Positions 34,300-43,887 of a stretch of 64,000 nucleotides of DNA are shown one piece after another; within the stretch, counting starts at the first letter, position 1; every line of letters starts with the position of its first letter. The DNA comes from Acidobacteriota bacterium (GTDB taxonomy: Bacteria > Acidobacteriota > Terriglobia > Acidiferrales > UBA7541): positions 1 to 64,000 of the forward strand of contig QHYK01000057.1 in the NCBI GenBank assembly GCA_003224085.1, written 5' to 3'. The translations under genes and the position numbers were made by a program. A model generated the notes under the pieces. The model did no database searches. It was not told the DNA's origin and saw only the letters and a program-made list of their open reading frames with translations.

Positions 34300-35637
34300 T
34301 CAAGCCTCGGTGAGCGTCAGCTTGCCGGACTGGGAATCGTAATCGAAAATCTCGGCGTAGCGGCCCCACTGGATGGCGGTATCGAGCTGGCGGCGGGACT
34401 CCTCGGCACTGAAGTGCTCGTCAAGCAAGTCGCGGAAAAATTCTTCGCTGAGCGTGCGATTGGATTTGGCCCTGAGAGCTTGTTCCATTTGGCGGAGCAG
34501 AGGCACGTTGGCAAGGGCGGCTTTGCGGAAGATGGCTTTGCGTGTCTGAATGTCGGCCTGCGCAAAGGCGTAACCGTCCGGGGTAATGATGGCGTCGCCT
34601 TCCTCGGTGCGGAGAAATCGCAATAACACGGCCGTATCGATAGTAGGGAGGAGGGATTCCAGATCCAGACTGAGTTCCTCGGAGAGGCGGTGCAGGTCCA
34701 CGCGCCCGCCGCGGTCGACAAGGATTTCCAGCAAGCCAGCCAAGCCGCCGGGCCGGGTGTGCGGAAGCATAACTACCTTTGATTTAGGAGGAGCGCCCGG
34801 ACCGTAAGTGCGCGGCGGAACGGTTTCGTCCTTGTGAGCGGGGTGGGTCAGGACGCGGTAAATCGAGTCCACAAGCTCGATGCATTCAGCGCTCTTGCGA
34901 TCGCGAGGATGAGGGATGGATACGGTGAAATCCGCGTGGATGTGCGCGGGGTTGCGGCCGAGAACAATGATGCGGTCGGCGAGAACGACAGCTTCCTCGA
35001 TATTGTGCGTGACGATGAACATGGCGCGCGTGGGAATCTTGTGGTCCAGCCACAGTTCGAGGAGTTCGCCGCGAAGCGTTTCGGCCGTGAGCACGTCGAG
35101 AGCGGAGAATGGCTCGTCCATGAAGAGCACTTCCGGTTCGACTACCAGGGCGCGAGCGACGCCAACGCGCTGCTTCATGCCGCCGGAAAGCTCCTTGGGA
35201 TAAGCGGATTCGAAGCCATCCAGGCCGACAGCGTCCAAGATGCGCAGAGCCCGCTTGTGGCGCTCGATGGGAGGAATGCCGCGCGCTTCGAGTGGAGCTT
35301 CCACGTTTTCGATGACGGTGAGCCAGGGGAAAAGCGCGAAGCTTTGGAAGACAATGGAGACGTTGGGGAATTTTCCGTTGACGGGCTGGCCATGCCAGTA
35401 AACGGAGCCGCCAGTGGCGGGAGAAAGTCCCGTGAGCATGCGCATCAGCGTGGATTTGCCGCAGCCGGACGCGCCGAGCAGAGCGATGATTTGTCCCGGA
35501 TAGATCGCCAGGTTGATGGGCGCAATGACTTGAATGCGGCTGCCGTCCGCCTGGGGATAGTGCTTCTCCAATTGGCGAGCTTCGATGATGGGCTCGGGCG
35601 TTGCATCAAGCGCCGTGTTTGTGTTTGCAGTGCTCAT
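34300..35637 (-). CDS. NitT/TauT-type ABC ATPase with C-terminal AAA-associated domain
   Basis: The 445-residue protein has an N-terminal ATPase (Walker A GASGCGKST about residue 56, signature LSGGMKQR, Walker B VLFMDEPFSALD about 175) and, after residue 280 or so, an added helical domain (GLAGLLEILVDRGGRVDL..., FFRDLLDEHFSAEESRRQLDTAI) known as the AAA-associated domain of anion importers. It energises the fused permease next to it. A GATAAT -10-like box lies 10 bases before the ATG, giving a very short leader. Confidence 0.9.
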   Translation of the reverse strand: MSTANTNTALDATPEPIIEARQLEKHYPQADGSRIQVIAPINLAIYPGQIIALLGASGCGKSTLMRMLTGLSPATGGSVYWHGQPVNGKFPNVSIVFQSFALFPWLTVIENVEAPLEARGIPPIERHKRALRILDAVGLDGFESAYPKELSGGMKQRVGVARALVVEPEVLFMDEPFSALDVLTAETLRGELLELWLDHKIPTRAMFIVTHNIEEAVVLADRIIVLGRNPAHIHADFTVSIPHPRDRKSAECIELVDSIYRVLTHPAHKDETVPPRTYGPGAPPKSKVVMLPHTRPGGLAGLLEILVDRGGRVDLHRLSEELSLDLESLLPTIDTAVLLRFLRTEEGDAIITPDGYAFAQADIQTRKAIFRKAALANVPLLRQMEQALRAKSNRTLSEEFFRDLLDEHFSAEESRRQLDTAIQWGRYAEIFDYDSQSGKLTLTEA

Positions 35638-35735
35638 GCGCGCGTGTATTATCGCTCAACTGTCTGGCAGGCGCACGCAAGCGCTGGAAGCATTAAAGTG
35701 CGATTCCCGCGCGGTTACAATGACATGAACGCGAA

Positions 35736-37460
35736 ATGACCTCTCCTCCGGATGCTCCCGACCCATTGGACGCCAAGGCCACTCGCCGAGGATGGATGGC
35801 GGCATTGGGCGTTTCGTTGGGAACCGCATTTCTGATCATTTCCCCATTTTTCTGGCGGGGAACCGCGTCGGGCCACGACATTGCGTTTCATGCGTCGTCG
35901 TGGCTGGACGTTGCGGGACAGTGGAAGGAAGGAATCGTCTTTCCGCGATGGTGCGAGTGGGCGAACAACGGATTTGGGGAGCCGCGATTCATTTTTTATC
36001 CGCCACTCTCATGGCTGCTGGGGGCGGCGCTGGGATTTGTCGTGCCGTGGAACGCGGTGCCGGGAACCTTCATCGTGCTGGTGCAAACGCTGGCGGGAGT
36101 CTCCATGTTCGCGCTCGCGCGCAGATTTTTTCCAGCGGGAGCAGCCCTGTTCGCGGCGGCTTGTTATACCGCCAATCCGTATGCGCTGCTGGTCGTCTAC
36201 CTGCGCAGCGACTTCGCGGAGGAACTGGCGTGGGCTTTTTTGCCGGCGTTTCTGCTTGCCGCGCTGCAACGGAGCGGCTTGATGGAAAACCGCTGGGGCT
36301 CGGGACCTCGGTCGGCAGCAATTTTTGGGCTATTTTTCGCCGCCATCTGGCTTGCGAATGCGCCGGCAGGCGTTTTGGCCAGTTACAGCATGGCGCTTCT
36401 CTTTGCGTGGGCGGCGATATCAGAAAAGTCTTTCCTGCCCTTATTGCGAGGAGCCGGCGGTCTGGCCCTGGGATTTGGGTTGGCCTGCTTTTATCTCGTG
36501 CCGGCAGCTTACGAACAAAGATGGGTGAACATTGGAGAGGCGCTTTCCTCCGGGTTGCGGCCTGTGGAGAACTTTCTGTTCACCAAGATTGCGGATCCGG
36601 AGCATAACCTCTTTAACTGGATCGCTTCGAGCGTGGCCATCTTATTGAAGCTGCTGACGTGGATTGCCGCTGCCCTGGCGTATCGAAACATAACGGAAGC
36701 GCAAGCCTCGTGGGAGAAGAAAGCGCTTTGGCAATCACTGATTGTGCTTGGCGCCGCAGCAACATTGCTCATGCTTCGACCGAGCGCAATCCTCTGGGAG
36801 TACTTGCCGGAACTGCGATTCGTGCAATTCCCATGGCGCTGGATGGGCATTCTCGCTCTGGCTTACGCCTGTTTCGGCGCGGCGGCAGTCGCGCCGCGAC
36901 GCGTCGCTTGGATTTGGTGCGTCGTCGTGATTCTTGCTATGGCCGGGACAGCTACGTTTCTGGTTAGGAAGGCTTGGTGGGATTCCGACGACATCCCCTC
37001 GCTGCAAGAAGCTATCTCAAGCGGCAAAGGGTTTGACGGCACCGACGAATACGATCCGGCGGGAGACGATCATTCGAATTTGCCGGCAAAAGCACCGCCG
37101 GTGCTGCTGCTGCCAGTGGAAGGCGGGGAAGCGCGTGCGGCCAAAGCCGAGATTCACATCGCCCGTTGGACGGCTGAAGAAAAAGATCTCAGCGTTACTT
37201 CCCCCCAGCCGCTGCGGCTAGCAATTCGGCTGCTGGACTACCCGGCGTGGCGTTTGGAAATAAACGGCCAGCCAGTGAAACCGGAATTCCCGGAAGGGAC
37301 AACACAAGTCATCCTTCCGCTGCCTGCTGGCACGGAGGGAATCAAGGTGGGTTTCGGACGCACACCGGATCGGACTGTTGGAAATGCGCTGTCACTGGCG
37401 AGCTTGGCTGTTTGCGCGGCATTTCTTCGGAAACAACGAACTAGGAACCAGTCGCAATGA
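35736..37460 (+). CDS. Large polytopic membrane protein, glycosyltransferase-C/YfhO-like
   Basis: The 574-residue protein has about ten membrane helices. After the first helix, the loop GHDIAFHASSWLDVAGQWKE followed by FPRWCEWANNGFGEP matches the first exoplasmic loop of the 6-pyruvoyl-tetrahydropterin-synthase-related/GT-C membrane proteins, with an acidic residue where GT-C enzymes hold the lipid-sugar. The C-terminal 170 residues after the last main helix form a periplasmic beta domain (LRLAIRLLDYPAWRLEING), as in YfhO-type proteins. It probably handles lipid-linked sugars in cell-envelope glycan synthesis; this is inference. A TACAAT box lies at 35716-35721. Confidence 0.7.
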   Translation: MTSPPDAPDPLDAKATRRGWMAALGVSLGTAFLIISPFFWRGTASGHDIAFHASSWLDVAGQWKEGIVFPRWCEWANNGFGEPRFIFYPPLSWLLGAALGFVVPWNAVPGTFIVLVQTLAGVSMFALARRFFPAGAALFAAACYTANPYALLVVYLRSDFAEELAWAFLPAFLLAALQRSGLMENRWGSGPRSAAIFGLFFAAIWLANAPAGVLASYSMALLFAWAAISEKSFLPLLRGAGGLALGFGLACFYLVPAAYEQRWVNIGEALSSGLRPVENFLFTKIADPEHNLFNWIASSVAILLKLLTWIAAALAYRNITEAQASWEKKALWQSLIVLGAAATLLMLRPSAILWEYLPELRFVQFPWRWMGILALAYACFGAAAVAPRRVAWIWCVVVILAMAGTATFLVRKAWWDSDDIPSLQEAISSGKGFDGTDEYDPAGDDHSNLPAKAPPVLLLPVEGGEARAAKAEIHIARWTAEEKDLSVTSPQPLRLAIRLLDYPAWRLEINGQPVKPEFPEGTTQVILPLPAGTEGIKVGFGRTPDRTVGNALSLASLAVCAAFLRKQRTRNQSQ

Positions 37461-37625
37461 CCAAGAGAGGCCAACCACAGCTTGTGCCCTCCGCTAAATT
37501 AAGAGCAGTCCACAAGGGGGGCAGGGCGCTCTCCTCGCGGCTTATGTGGATCAGGACTTCACGGTGCCGTCAGCCCAATAGCACACAGCGAGAAGACTAC
37601 TATAATATAATATATAGGACCGGCT
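37461..37625. other. Intergenic region between convergent genes
   Basis: This gap holds the 3' ends of the membrane-protein gene and phoU. It contains a striking AT-only run near 37600-37617 but no terminator-like stem followed by T. No gene is recognised. Confidence 0.4.
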
Positions 37626-38291
37626 CTAGCGGCGGTCGACGGTGGGGTGGCGGACGTCCTGGCCCTGCACAATGTAGATGACGTCCTCGGCGATGTTCGT
37701 GGCGTGGTCGCCGATGCGCTCAAGGTTCTTCGCCGCGAGGATGAGTTCGAAGGCGGGAAACACCACGCTGGAATCGCCCATCATATAGGTAAGCAATTCG
37801 CGGAAAATCTGATCGCGGTAGTAATCCACCTGATCGTCAGTGGCCAGGACTTTGTGCGCCAGTTCGACGTCCCGGCGCACGACGGCGTTGAGGGCGTCGC
37901 GCACCATTTCCTCGACGAGGTCGCTCATGCGAGGAAGGTCCACGTAAGGCTTCACGCGCGGATGGCGGAGGATGCGCAGCGCACCTTGGGCAACGTTGAC
38001 AGCCTGGTCGCCGATGCGCTCGAGATCGTTGTTGATGCGCGAGATGGCCAGGACGAAGCGAAGATCGGTGGCCATAAGCTGGTGCAGGGCGAGGAGTTGA
38101 ACGACGCGGTCGTCGATTTCCATCTGGAGTTCGTTGATGGCGTCTTCCTCTTCGAGGACTCGCTTGGCCAGGGTTTCGTCCGATTCTAAGACAGAATGAA
38201 CCGCCTGGTGCACCGAGCGCTCAGCAAGGCTGCCCATCCAGAGCAAGCGCTCCTTGAGGGCATTCATCTCTTTTTCGAAGTGCCGTTCCAT
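37626..38291 (-). CDS. phoU: Phosphate signalling protein PhoU
   Basis: The 221-residue cytoplasmic protein has two copies of the PhoU three-helix domain. The metal-binding motifs are visible: DLRFVLAISRINNDLERIGDQAVNVA in the first half and ELILAAKNLERIGDHATNIAEDV in the second. PhoU links the Pst transporter to the PhoR/PhoB sensor and restrains phosphate uptake. It follows pstB after 133 bases on the same strand and closes the operon. Confidence 0.96.
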   Translation of the reverse strand: MERHFEKEMNALKERLLWMGSLAERSVHQAVHSVLESDETLAKRVLEEEDAINELQMEIDDRVVQLLALHQLMATDLRFVLAISRINNDLERIGDQAVNVAQGALRILRHPRVKPYVDLPRMSDLVEEMVRDALNAVVRRDVELAHKVLATDDQVDYYRDQIFRELLTYMMGDSSVVFPAFELILAAKNLERIGDHATNIAEDVIYIVQGQDVRHPTVDRR

Positions 38292-38424
38292 CCGCTTCTC
38301 TTTCTAGTGCACGAGCTTGAATTGCAATTCGTAACTCCAGCTGATCCACCCCATGAGATCCCGTGCCTAATCCTTATCGGAAAGGCTCACCCCGACAACT
38401 AAGATGCGCGACACACGGCCGGTG

Positions 38425-39252
38425 TTATCCGAAACGCCCGGTAATGTACGCCTCCGTTCGAGGATCGGCGGGCGTAGTGAAAAGCTGTGGCGTCGGGCTG
38501 AACTCGATGAGCTGGCCGATGAGCAGGAAGGCGGTGAAATCGCTGACGCGGGCGGCCTGCTGCATGTTGTGGGTAACGGTCACGATGGTGCAAAAGTCCT
38601 TCAATTGCACAAGAAGCTCTTCGATCTTGGCGGTGCTGATGGGATCGAGCGCGGAGCAGGGCTCGTCGAGCAGCAGGACTTCCGGGTCAACCGCCAGCGC
38701 GCGCGCAATGCACAAGCGCTGCTGCTGCCCGCCGGAGAGTTCGTAAGCGGACTTGTGAAGGTGGTCCTTCACTTCATCCCAAAGAGCCGCGCGGCGCAGG
38801 CTTTTTTCCACGGATTCCCCGATAGGTTCCTTCGAGCCGTTGATTCTTGGGCCGTAGGCGACGTTGTCGAAGATGGATTTGGGGAAAGGGTTAGGCCGCT
38901 GGAAAACCATGCCGACGCGCCGGCGCAGCGCGGTGACGTCCAGGCCGAGAATATTTTTGCCGTCGAGAAGAATCTCGCCCTCGAGACGAGCGCCGCGAAC
39001 GGTCTCATGCATGCGGTTGAGGGTACGGAGAAGAGTGGACTTTCCGCAGCCGGAGGGGCCGATGAGAGCGGTGACCTTATTCGTGGCAATCCCCAGGCTG
39101 ATGTCAAAGAGCGTCTGCTTGCTGCCATAGAAGAAATTGACCTTGGAAACGGTCATGCGCATGGAGAGGGCCGCCGCAGATTCGCGGGCCGCAGTGTTGG
39201 TCCCGGTGGGAGGAATATTGACAGACACGGCCGGCCTCACAGAAGCATGCAT
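38425..39252 (-). CDS. pstB: Phosphate ABC transporter ATP-binding protein PstB
   Basis: The 275-residue ATPase has Walker [10 protein letters not shown] (about residue 65), the Q-loop in FQRPNPFP typical of PstB, signature LSGGQQQR and Walker [12 protein letters not shown]. About 30 extra N-terminal residues of low complexity precede the core ([11 protein letters not shown]), so a later start at 39162 is possible. The start follows the pstA stop by 3 bases. It drives phosphate import with PstA and PstC. Confidence 0.96.
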   Translation of the reverse strand: MHASVRPAVSVNIPPTGTNTAARESAAALSMRMTVSKVNFFYGSKQTLFDISLGIATNKVTALIGPSGCGKSTLLRTLNRMHETVRGARLEGEILLDGKNILGLDVTALRRRVGMVFQRPNPFPKSIFDNVAYGPRINGSKEPIGESVEKSLRRAALWDEVKDHLHKSAYELSGGQQQRLCIARALAVDPEVLLLDEPCSALDPISTAKIEELLVQLKDFCTIVTVTHNMQQAARVSDFTAFLLIGQLIEFSPTPQLFTTPADPRTEAYITGRFG

Positions 39253-39255
39253 TGG

Positions 39256-40107
39256 TTAGGACCTCGAAACCGAAACGCTGCGAGCAAGTATGCCACGAGC
39301 CACAATGTTAATTATAAGGATCAAAGCGAGCAAAACCAGCCCGGCAGCCCAGGCCTGACGATGCCAATCTTCATACGGAGAGATGGCGTAGTTGTATATG
39401 GCGACGGGCAGCGAAGCGGTGGGCTGGCTCCAGCCGGGACTCCAAAACCGATTGCCGAGGGCGGTGAAGAGAAGTGGAGCGGTTTCGCCGGCAACGCGCG
39501 CGAAGGCCAACAAAATGGTTGTCAGAATGCCGCGGTAAGCGGAGGGAACAATGACCGTGGCGATGGTTTTCCATTTGCCGGCGCCAAGGGCCATAGCACC
39601 CTCGCGTAAGGAGATCGGAACGGAGCGCAAGAACTCCTCGGTGCTGCGAAGGGTGATGGGAATCATCATCAGCCCGAGGGCAAATCCGCCCGCAAACGTG
39701 GAGAAGTGTTTGAAAGGCAGAACCGCAAGGCTGTACGCGAAGATGCCGATCACAATCGAGGGAACACCATTTAACAGATCTGCTGCGTAGCGAACAATGA
39801 AAGCGGTTGCGGTGCCGCTAAACTCCGCAAGATAGATGGCGCCAAAAAACCCGACCGGCACGCCGATCAACGTTGCAAGGAAGAGCAGCTTCGCGCTGCC
39901 GACGATGGCGTTGGCCATGCCGCCGCCAGGCTCGCCTACGGGAGCAGGCAGCCTGGTAAAGAAATTCCAACTGATCGAAGTGCCGCCGTGGTAGACCAGG
40001 TAGCCGAGGATGAAAAAGAGCACGCAGACAGCGACCACGGCGCAAACACCGGTCATCGAGAGCATGAAGGCGCTCACGAATTTGCGCCAGCGCAGTCGTG
40101 CGCTCAT
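39256..40107 (-). CDS. pstA: Phosphate ABC transporter permease PstA
   Basis: The 283-residue inner-membrane protein has six hydrophobic segments and the PstA cytoplasmic loop REGAMALGAGKWKTIATVIVP, plus PSIVIGIFAYSLAVLPF. Its start overlaps the pstC stop by 4 bases (ATGA). Together with PstC it forms the phosphate channel. Confidence 0.96.
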   Translation of the reverse strand: MSARLRWRKFVSAFMLSMTGVCAVVAVCVLFFILGYLVYHGGTSISWNFFTRLPAPVGEPGGGMANAIVGSAKLLFLATLIGVPVGFFGAIYLAEFSGTATAFIVRYAADLLNGVPSIVIGIFAYSLAVLPFKHFSTFAGGFALGLMMIPITLRSTEEFLRSVPISLREGAMALGAGKWKTIATVIVPSAYRGILTTILLAFARVAGETAPLLFTALGNRFWSPGWSQPTASLPVAIYNYAISPYEDWHRQAWAAGLVLLALILIINIVARGILARSVSVSRS

Positions 40108-41093
40108 GCGAGCCCCGTTCCGCTGCCACGCTGAGAAGTGATCACAATCATTAAGCGAGCCAGGCCGTTCAAAATAAAGGTCAGTAGAAAAAGAACCAGG
40201 CCTAGTTCGATCAGGGACTGCGTGTAGAGTTCGCCGGTGGCTTCCTTGAATTGACTCGCAATTACGGAGGCGATCGAGTCGCCGGGAGAAAGCAGGGAGG
40301 GGCTAATGACCGGAGTATTGCCAATCACCATGGTCACAGCCATGGTTTCGCCAAGAGCACGAGCCAGGGCTAGGAATACGGAGCCAATGATGCCGGTACG
40401 CGCGAACGGCACGACGACTTTCCAGGTTGATTCCCAGCGCGTCGAGCCAAGAGCCAATGCCGCCTCCCTCTGGTCACGCGGCACGGAAAGGAGAATCTCG
40501 CGAGAGACGGAGATGATGTAAGGAATGATCATGATGGCGAGGACAACGCCTGCCGTCAAGAAGCCCAAGCCGTAAGCCGGTCCCTTAAAGAGCGGGAGAA
40601 ATCCAAGATATTGCTTGAGTTGCGGCTGAATGCCATTGCGCATCAGAGGAACAACAATAAAAATGCCGAGCAGCCCGTAAATGACGCTGGGAACGGCGGC
40701 CAGGAGGTCGATGAAAAATTCCAGAGTGTCAGAGAGCCTCAACGGCGCAAGCTCCGCAAGAAAAATAGCCGCGCCGATTCCGAGAGGCACGGCAATCAAG
40801 AGAGCCACCGCGGACGTAACCAGAGTGCCGTAAATAAAGGGGAGGGCCCCAAATTGATCGAAGACCGGGTCCCAAACCGAGGTGCGGAAAAAATTGAGAC
40901 CAAACTGGTGGCGCGGCAAAGCGGATCCCTGCCACAGCTCATAAACCAGCAGGGCGGTAATCAACACAACCGAAGCCGCAAACAAAAAAGTGATCAGGCG
41001 CGCGATCTCGTCGCCGTCGCGCAACCGCGACAAAAAGGAGCGCGAGCCCGCAACGGGACCCCCGCTCGGAACGATGGTAGTTGTCGTGGCCAC
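40104..41093 (-). CDS. pstC: Phosphate ABC transporter permease PstC
   Basis: The 329-residue protein has about six to seven membrane helices, the PstC-type PSVIYGLLGIFIVVPLM and the loop QREAALALGSTRWESTWKVVVP, then ALARALGETMAVTMVIGN. It lies one base after the pstS stop and overlaps pstA. It forms the inner-membrane pore with PstA. Confidence 0.96.
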   Translation of the reverse strand: MATTTTIVPSGGPVAGSRSFLSRLRDGDEIARLITFLFAASVVLITALLVYELWQGSALPRHQFGLNFFRTSVWDPVFDQFGALPFIYGTLVTSAVALLIAVPLGIGAAIFLAELAPLRLSDTLEFFIDLLAAVPSVIYGLLGIFIVVPLMRNGIQPQLKQYLGFLPLFKGPAYGLGFLTAGVVLAIMIIPYIISVSREILLSVPRDQREAALALGSTRWESTWKVVVPFARTGIIGSVFLALARALGETMAVTMVIGNTPVISPSLLSPGDSIASVIASQFKEATGELYTQSLIELGLVLFLLTFILNGLARLMIVITSQRGSGTGLA

Positions 41094-41094
41094 G

Positions 41095-42123
41095 CTATTG
41101 AATGTTGCTCAAAGCTTTTTTTTCCTTGGCGACGACCTCTTTGGGAAGCCGCGCGTAAGAAAGGGCCTCGGCGTAGTTCTGTCCGTCGGAAAGCATCCAG
41201 GAAAGAAAGCCCTTGATGGCGTCGCGCTTGGCGGCATCGGAGATCTTGGAGGGAATCAGCAGCCAGGTGAAACTGGAAATGGGATAGGCTTCCTTCCCGG
41301 GAGCGTTGGTGATGGAGACACGGAAATCGTCGGGCATCGACTTTGCCGCGCCGGCGGCCGCGGCAGTAACGCCGGCAAGGGAGGCCTTGACGAAAACCCC
41401 AGCGGCGTTTCTCACGTTGCCATAAGGGATTTTGTTGGATTCCGCGTAGATTAGCTCGACGTAGCCGATGGAGTTGGGGGTGTTCTTGACCGTTCCGGTG
41501 ACGCCTTCATTCCCCTGGCCCCCTAAGCCGACGGGCCATTTGACGGCCGTGGCCTTGCCAACTTGGTTCTTCCATTCCTCGCTAACCTTGGAGAGAAAGT
41601 CGGTCCAAACGTAAGTTGTGCCGCTCGATTCTGCGCGATGCACCACGATAATGTCGTCGGCAGGAAGTTTGACACCCTTGTTTGCGTCCGCAATGAGTGG
41701 ATCGTTCCACTTGGTTACCTTGCCAAAATAGATTCCCGCCAAGGCTTCGGGAGTGAAATTCAAGGAGCCGGTGACTCCGGGGATGTTGTACGTGGGAACG
41801 ACAGCGCCGAGCACGGTAGGGAAATGGAGAACAGCACAGGCATGCTTTTCCTGGAAAGCCTTTAGCTGTTCATCATTCATGGGGCCGTCCGTGGCGCCGA
41901 AATCGACGGTACCCTCGGTTACCTGCTTGATGCCTCCTCCAGAGCCAATGGATTGATAGTTGATCTGCACGTTCGGATTCTTCTTGTGGTATTCATCAAA
42001 CCACTTGGAATACATGGGAAAGGGGAAAGTGGCTCCCGCCCCAGTTATGGACAAAACGCCCTGCGCCAAGAGGATACCGGCGAGGCCGAGTCCAACCAGA
42101 AAGATTGCTGCGATGCGCTTCAT
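41095..42123 (-). CDS. pstS: Periplasmic phosphate-binding protein PstS
   Basis: The 342-residue protein has a signal peptide (about residues 1-21, cleaved near LLAQG) and the phosphate-binding sequence ITGAGATFPFPMYSKW, then SIGSGGGIKQVTEGTVDFGATDGPM and HRAESSGTTYVWTDFLS, all diagnostic for PstS. It captures phosphate in the periplasm and hands it to PstCAB. It opens the operon and is preceded by the Pho-box-like repeat. Confidence 0.97.
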   Translation of the reverse strand: MKRIAAIFLVGLGLAGILLAQGVLSITGAGATFPFPMYSKWFDEYHKKNPNVQINYQSIGSGGGIKQVTEGTVDFGATDGPMNDEQLKAFQEKHACAVLHFPTVLGAVVPTYNIPGVTGSLNFTPEALAGIYFGKVTKWNDPLIADANKGVKLPADDIIVVHRAESSGTTYVWTDFLSKVSEEWKNQVGKATAVKWPVGLGGQGNEGVTGTVKNTPNSIGYVELIYAESNKIPYGNVRNAAGVFVKASLAGVTAAAAGAAKSMPDDFRVSITNAPGKEAYPISSFTWLLIPSKISDAAKRDAIKGFLSWMLSDGQNYAEALSYARLPKEVVAKEKKALSNIQ

Positions 42124-42174
42124 GCGTATCTCCAGACGTGGATTTGCTTAGTTATCAGAAGTTTGGCGTGCCTT

Positions 42175-42193
42175 TGTTACGGAATTGTTACAA
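42175..42193 (-). promoter_or_regulatory. Pho-box-like direct repeat upstream of pstS
   Basis: On the minus strand TGTAACA, ATTC, CGTAACA form two heptamers with an 11-base period, the spacing used by PhoB-type response regulators. The repeat lies about 52 bases before the pstS ATG, where a PhoB-activated promoter would put its -35 region. Regulation by phosphate starvation is inferred from this and the operon content. Confidence 0.7.
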
Positions 42194-42261
42194 TCCGGCG
42201 AGAGTTCCTTAAATCACAAGCTGCCGCCCGGAAGGGCTATATAGTGATGAAAATAAAACGC

Positions 42262-42655
42262 TTAGGGTGCCACAGCTATCTCTTTTGCGAGAGTTCGTTG
42301 TAGCAATTCCCAAACTGCTGCGGCGTTGCGATCCCGGGAATACTCCAGTGCGGTTCGGCGAGCCCTCGCCCCGATGCGAAGCCGAAGGTCAGTCTGCTCT
42401 TGGAGGCCTCTTAAAAAGCCCGCCGCCAGAGCCGCGGTTGGGAACTTCTGTCCAGGAATATCCTTCAAGAAGCGGAACGTCCCACTGAATACGAGCTCCG
42501 AAATCGTGGTCATGAGCAGCTTCTGCGCCTTTCAAAGTGCAATACGCAACGTGCACATCGAGACTCGGCTCGGCAGCAAGCCGGCGGAAGGCCGGGGCTT
42601 GGTATTGCACAGGGTGAGAAGCAATAAATAGGACGCGATAGCGTTGATCAGGCAT
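42262..42655 (-). pseudogene. Glycosyltransferase remnant with internal deletion
   Basis: The minus-strand ATG at 42655 opens a frame with YRVLFIASHPVQYQAPAFRR, typical of the N-terminus of GT4-type glycosyltransferases, for about 90 residues. A second frame (from about 42440 to the stop at 42262) holds LRLRIGARARRTALEYSRDR and VWELLQRTL, typical of the C-terminal helix of the same enzyme. About 250-300 residues between them are missing, and the frames differ. This is a deletion remnant of a GT-B enzyme directly upstream of pstS. Confidence 0.65.
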
Positions 42656-42962
42656 AACGAAACTTGGCCGTACTTGCCGTAATTGCACGGTGCGACATCG
42701 CCGCGGGAGAAGCTGTGGTTTTCAAAAGGGAAGCCTCGGGCAGAGAGTGCAGAGAGTATAACCCGTTTCGGAAGGCAGGCGGGTGTGCTAGACTAAGGCA
42801 GTTCCGCAGGGGTTTGCGGTTCACCGAAAGTTTCCGCACTGGTGTCGTTTCCTTTGCGCGACCGTGAATGGGCGGCTTTGTGCGACGCCATTTGCGGCGC
42901 GAAATTACAACCAATCGGTGGCCCAGGCCAGAGCCGGGTCAAGAGAAAAATGAGGATTTGTC
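42656..42962. other. Intergenic region before yebC
   Basis: This 307-base gap separates the divergent glycosyltransferase remnant and yebC. A TGTGC-TAGACT extended -10 box lies at about 42785-42794, a plausible yebC promoter, about 170 bases from the start. I see no gene in it. Confidence 0.35.
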
Positions 42963-43718
42963 ATGTCCGGGCATTCAAAATGGGCCACCATTAAGCATAA
43001 AAAAGCGGCCACCGACGCCAAGCGCGGCCGCGTGTTCACGAGAATCATACGAGAAATCACCATTGCGGCGCGCATCGGCGGAGGCGATCCCAACTCGAAC
43101 CCGCGCCTGCGCACGGCTATCGCCGCCGCGAAAAACGAGAACATGCCGAACGACAACATCGAACGCGCCATTCTGCGCGGTACGGGCCAACTCGAAGGCG
43201 AACAGTATGAAGAAGTTACCTTTGAAGGCTACGGCCCGGGTGGCGTCGGCATCCTGATTCAAGCTGTCACCACTAATCGTAACCGGCTGGTGGGAGAGTT
43301 CCGCCACTTGATGAGCAAGAACGGCGGGAACCTGGCGGAAGCGGGTGCGGTGGGATGGATGTTTCACCGGAAAGGCGAAATCTCCGTTCCCAAAGAAGCG
43401 GCGAGCGAAGACAAACTGCTCGACCTGGTGCTCGATGCGGGCGCGGAGGATTTGAAGGACGACGGCTCTGCCTGGTACATCGTGACGCCGCCCGAAGCGC
43501 TGGAGAAAGTAAAGGACGCCTTAACGAAAGCGGGAATCAAGCCACCCTCCGCGGAAATCGCCATGGTGCCGCAGAATTACATTAAACTAACCGGTCCCCA
43601 GGCCGTGCAAATGGTGCGGCTGGTGGAAGCGCTGGAAGAACACGACGACGTGCAGCACGTTTACGCCAACTTCGACATCGACGAATCGGAAATCCAAGCG
43701 GCGGTGGGTGCAAATTAA
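42963..43718 (+). CDS. yebC: YebC/PmpR-family DNA-binding regulator
   Basis: The 251-residue protein starts MSGHSKWATIKHKKAATDAK, the invariant start of the YebC/TACO1 family, and contains GGDPNSNPRLRTAIAAAK and NMPNDNIERAI. Family members have been described both as transcriptional regulators and as factors that help ribosomes translate proline stretches. It is upstream of ruvC, a gene order common in bacteria. The 251-residue length is standard. Confidence 0.97.
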   Translation: MSGHSKWATIKHKKAATDAKRGRVFTRIIREITIAARIGGGDPNSNPRLRTAIAAAKNENMPNDNIERAILRGTGQLEGEQYEEVTFEGYGPGGVGILIQAVTTNRNRLVGEFRHLMSKNGGNLAEAGAVGWMFHRKGEISVPKEAASEDKLLDLVLDAGAEDLKDDGSAWYIVTPPEALEKVKDALTKAGIKPPSAEIAMVPQNYIKLTGPQAVQMVRLVEALEEHDDVQHVYANFDIDESEIQAAVGAN

Positions 43719-43887
43719 CGCCCTCGCGTTCGGCAAATTTTCAGAGTCGGAGTTCCGGCCATTGCGAAATCGCAGTGGCCGTTTTCCTTTTTTTTGGCTG
43801 CCCAATGCGCCACCGCCAGGCCTAGTGCGGCCAGGAGCTCTCACAAAATTATGGCGAGAGAGAAATGTTCGCCGTAAAATTGAGGCG

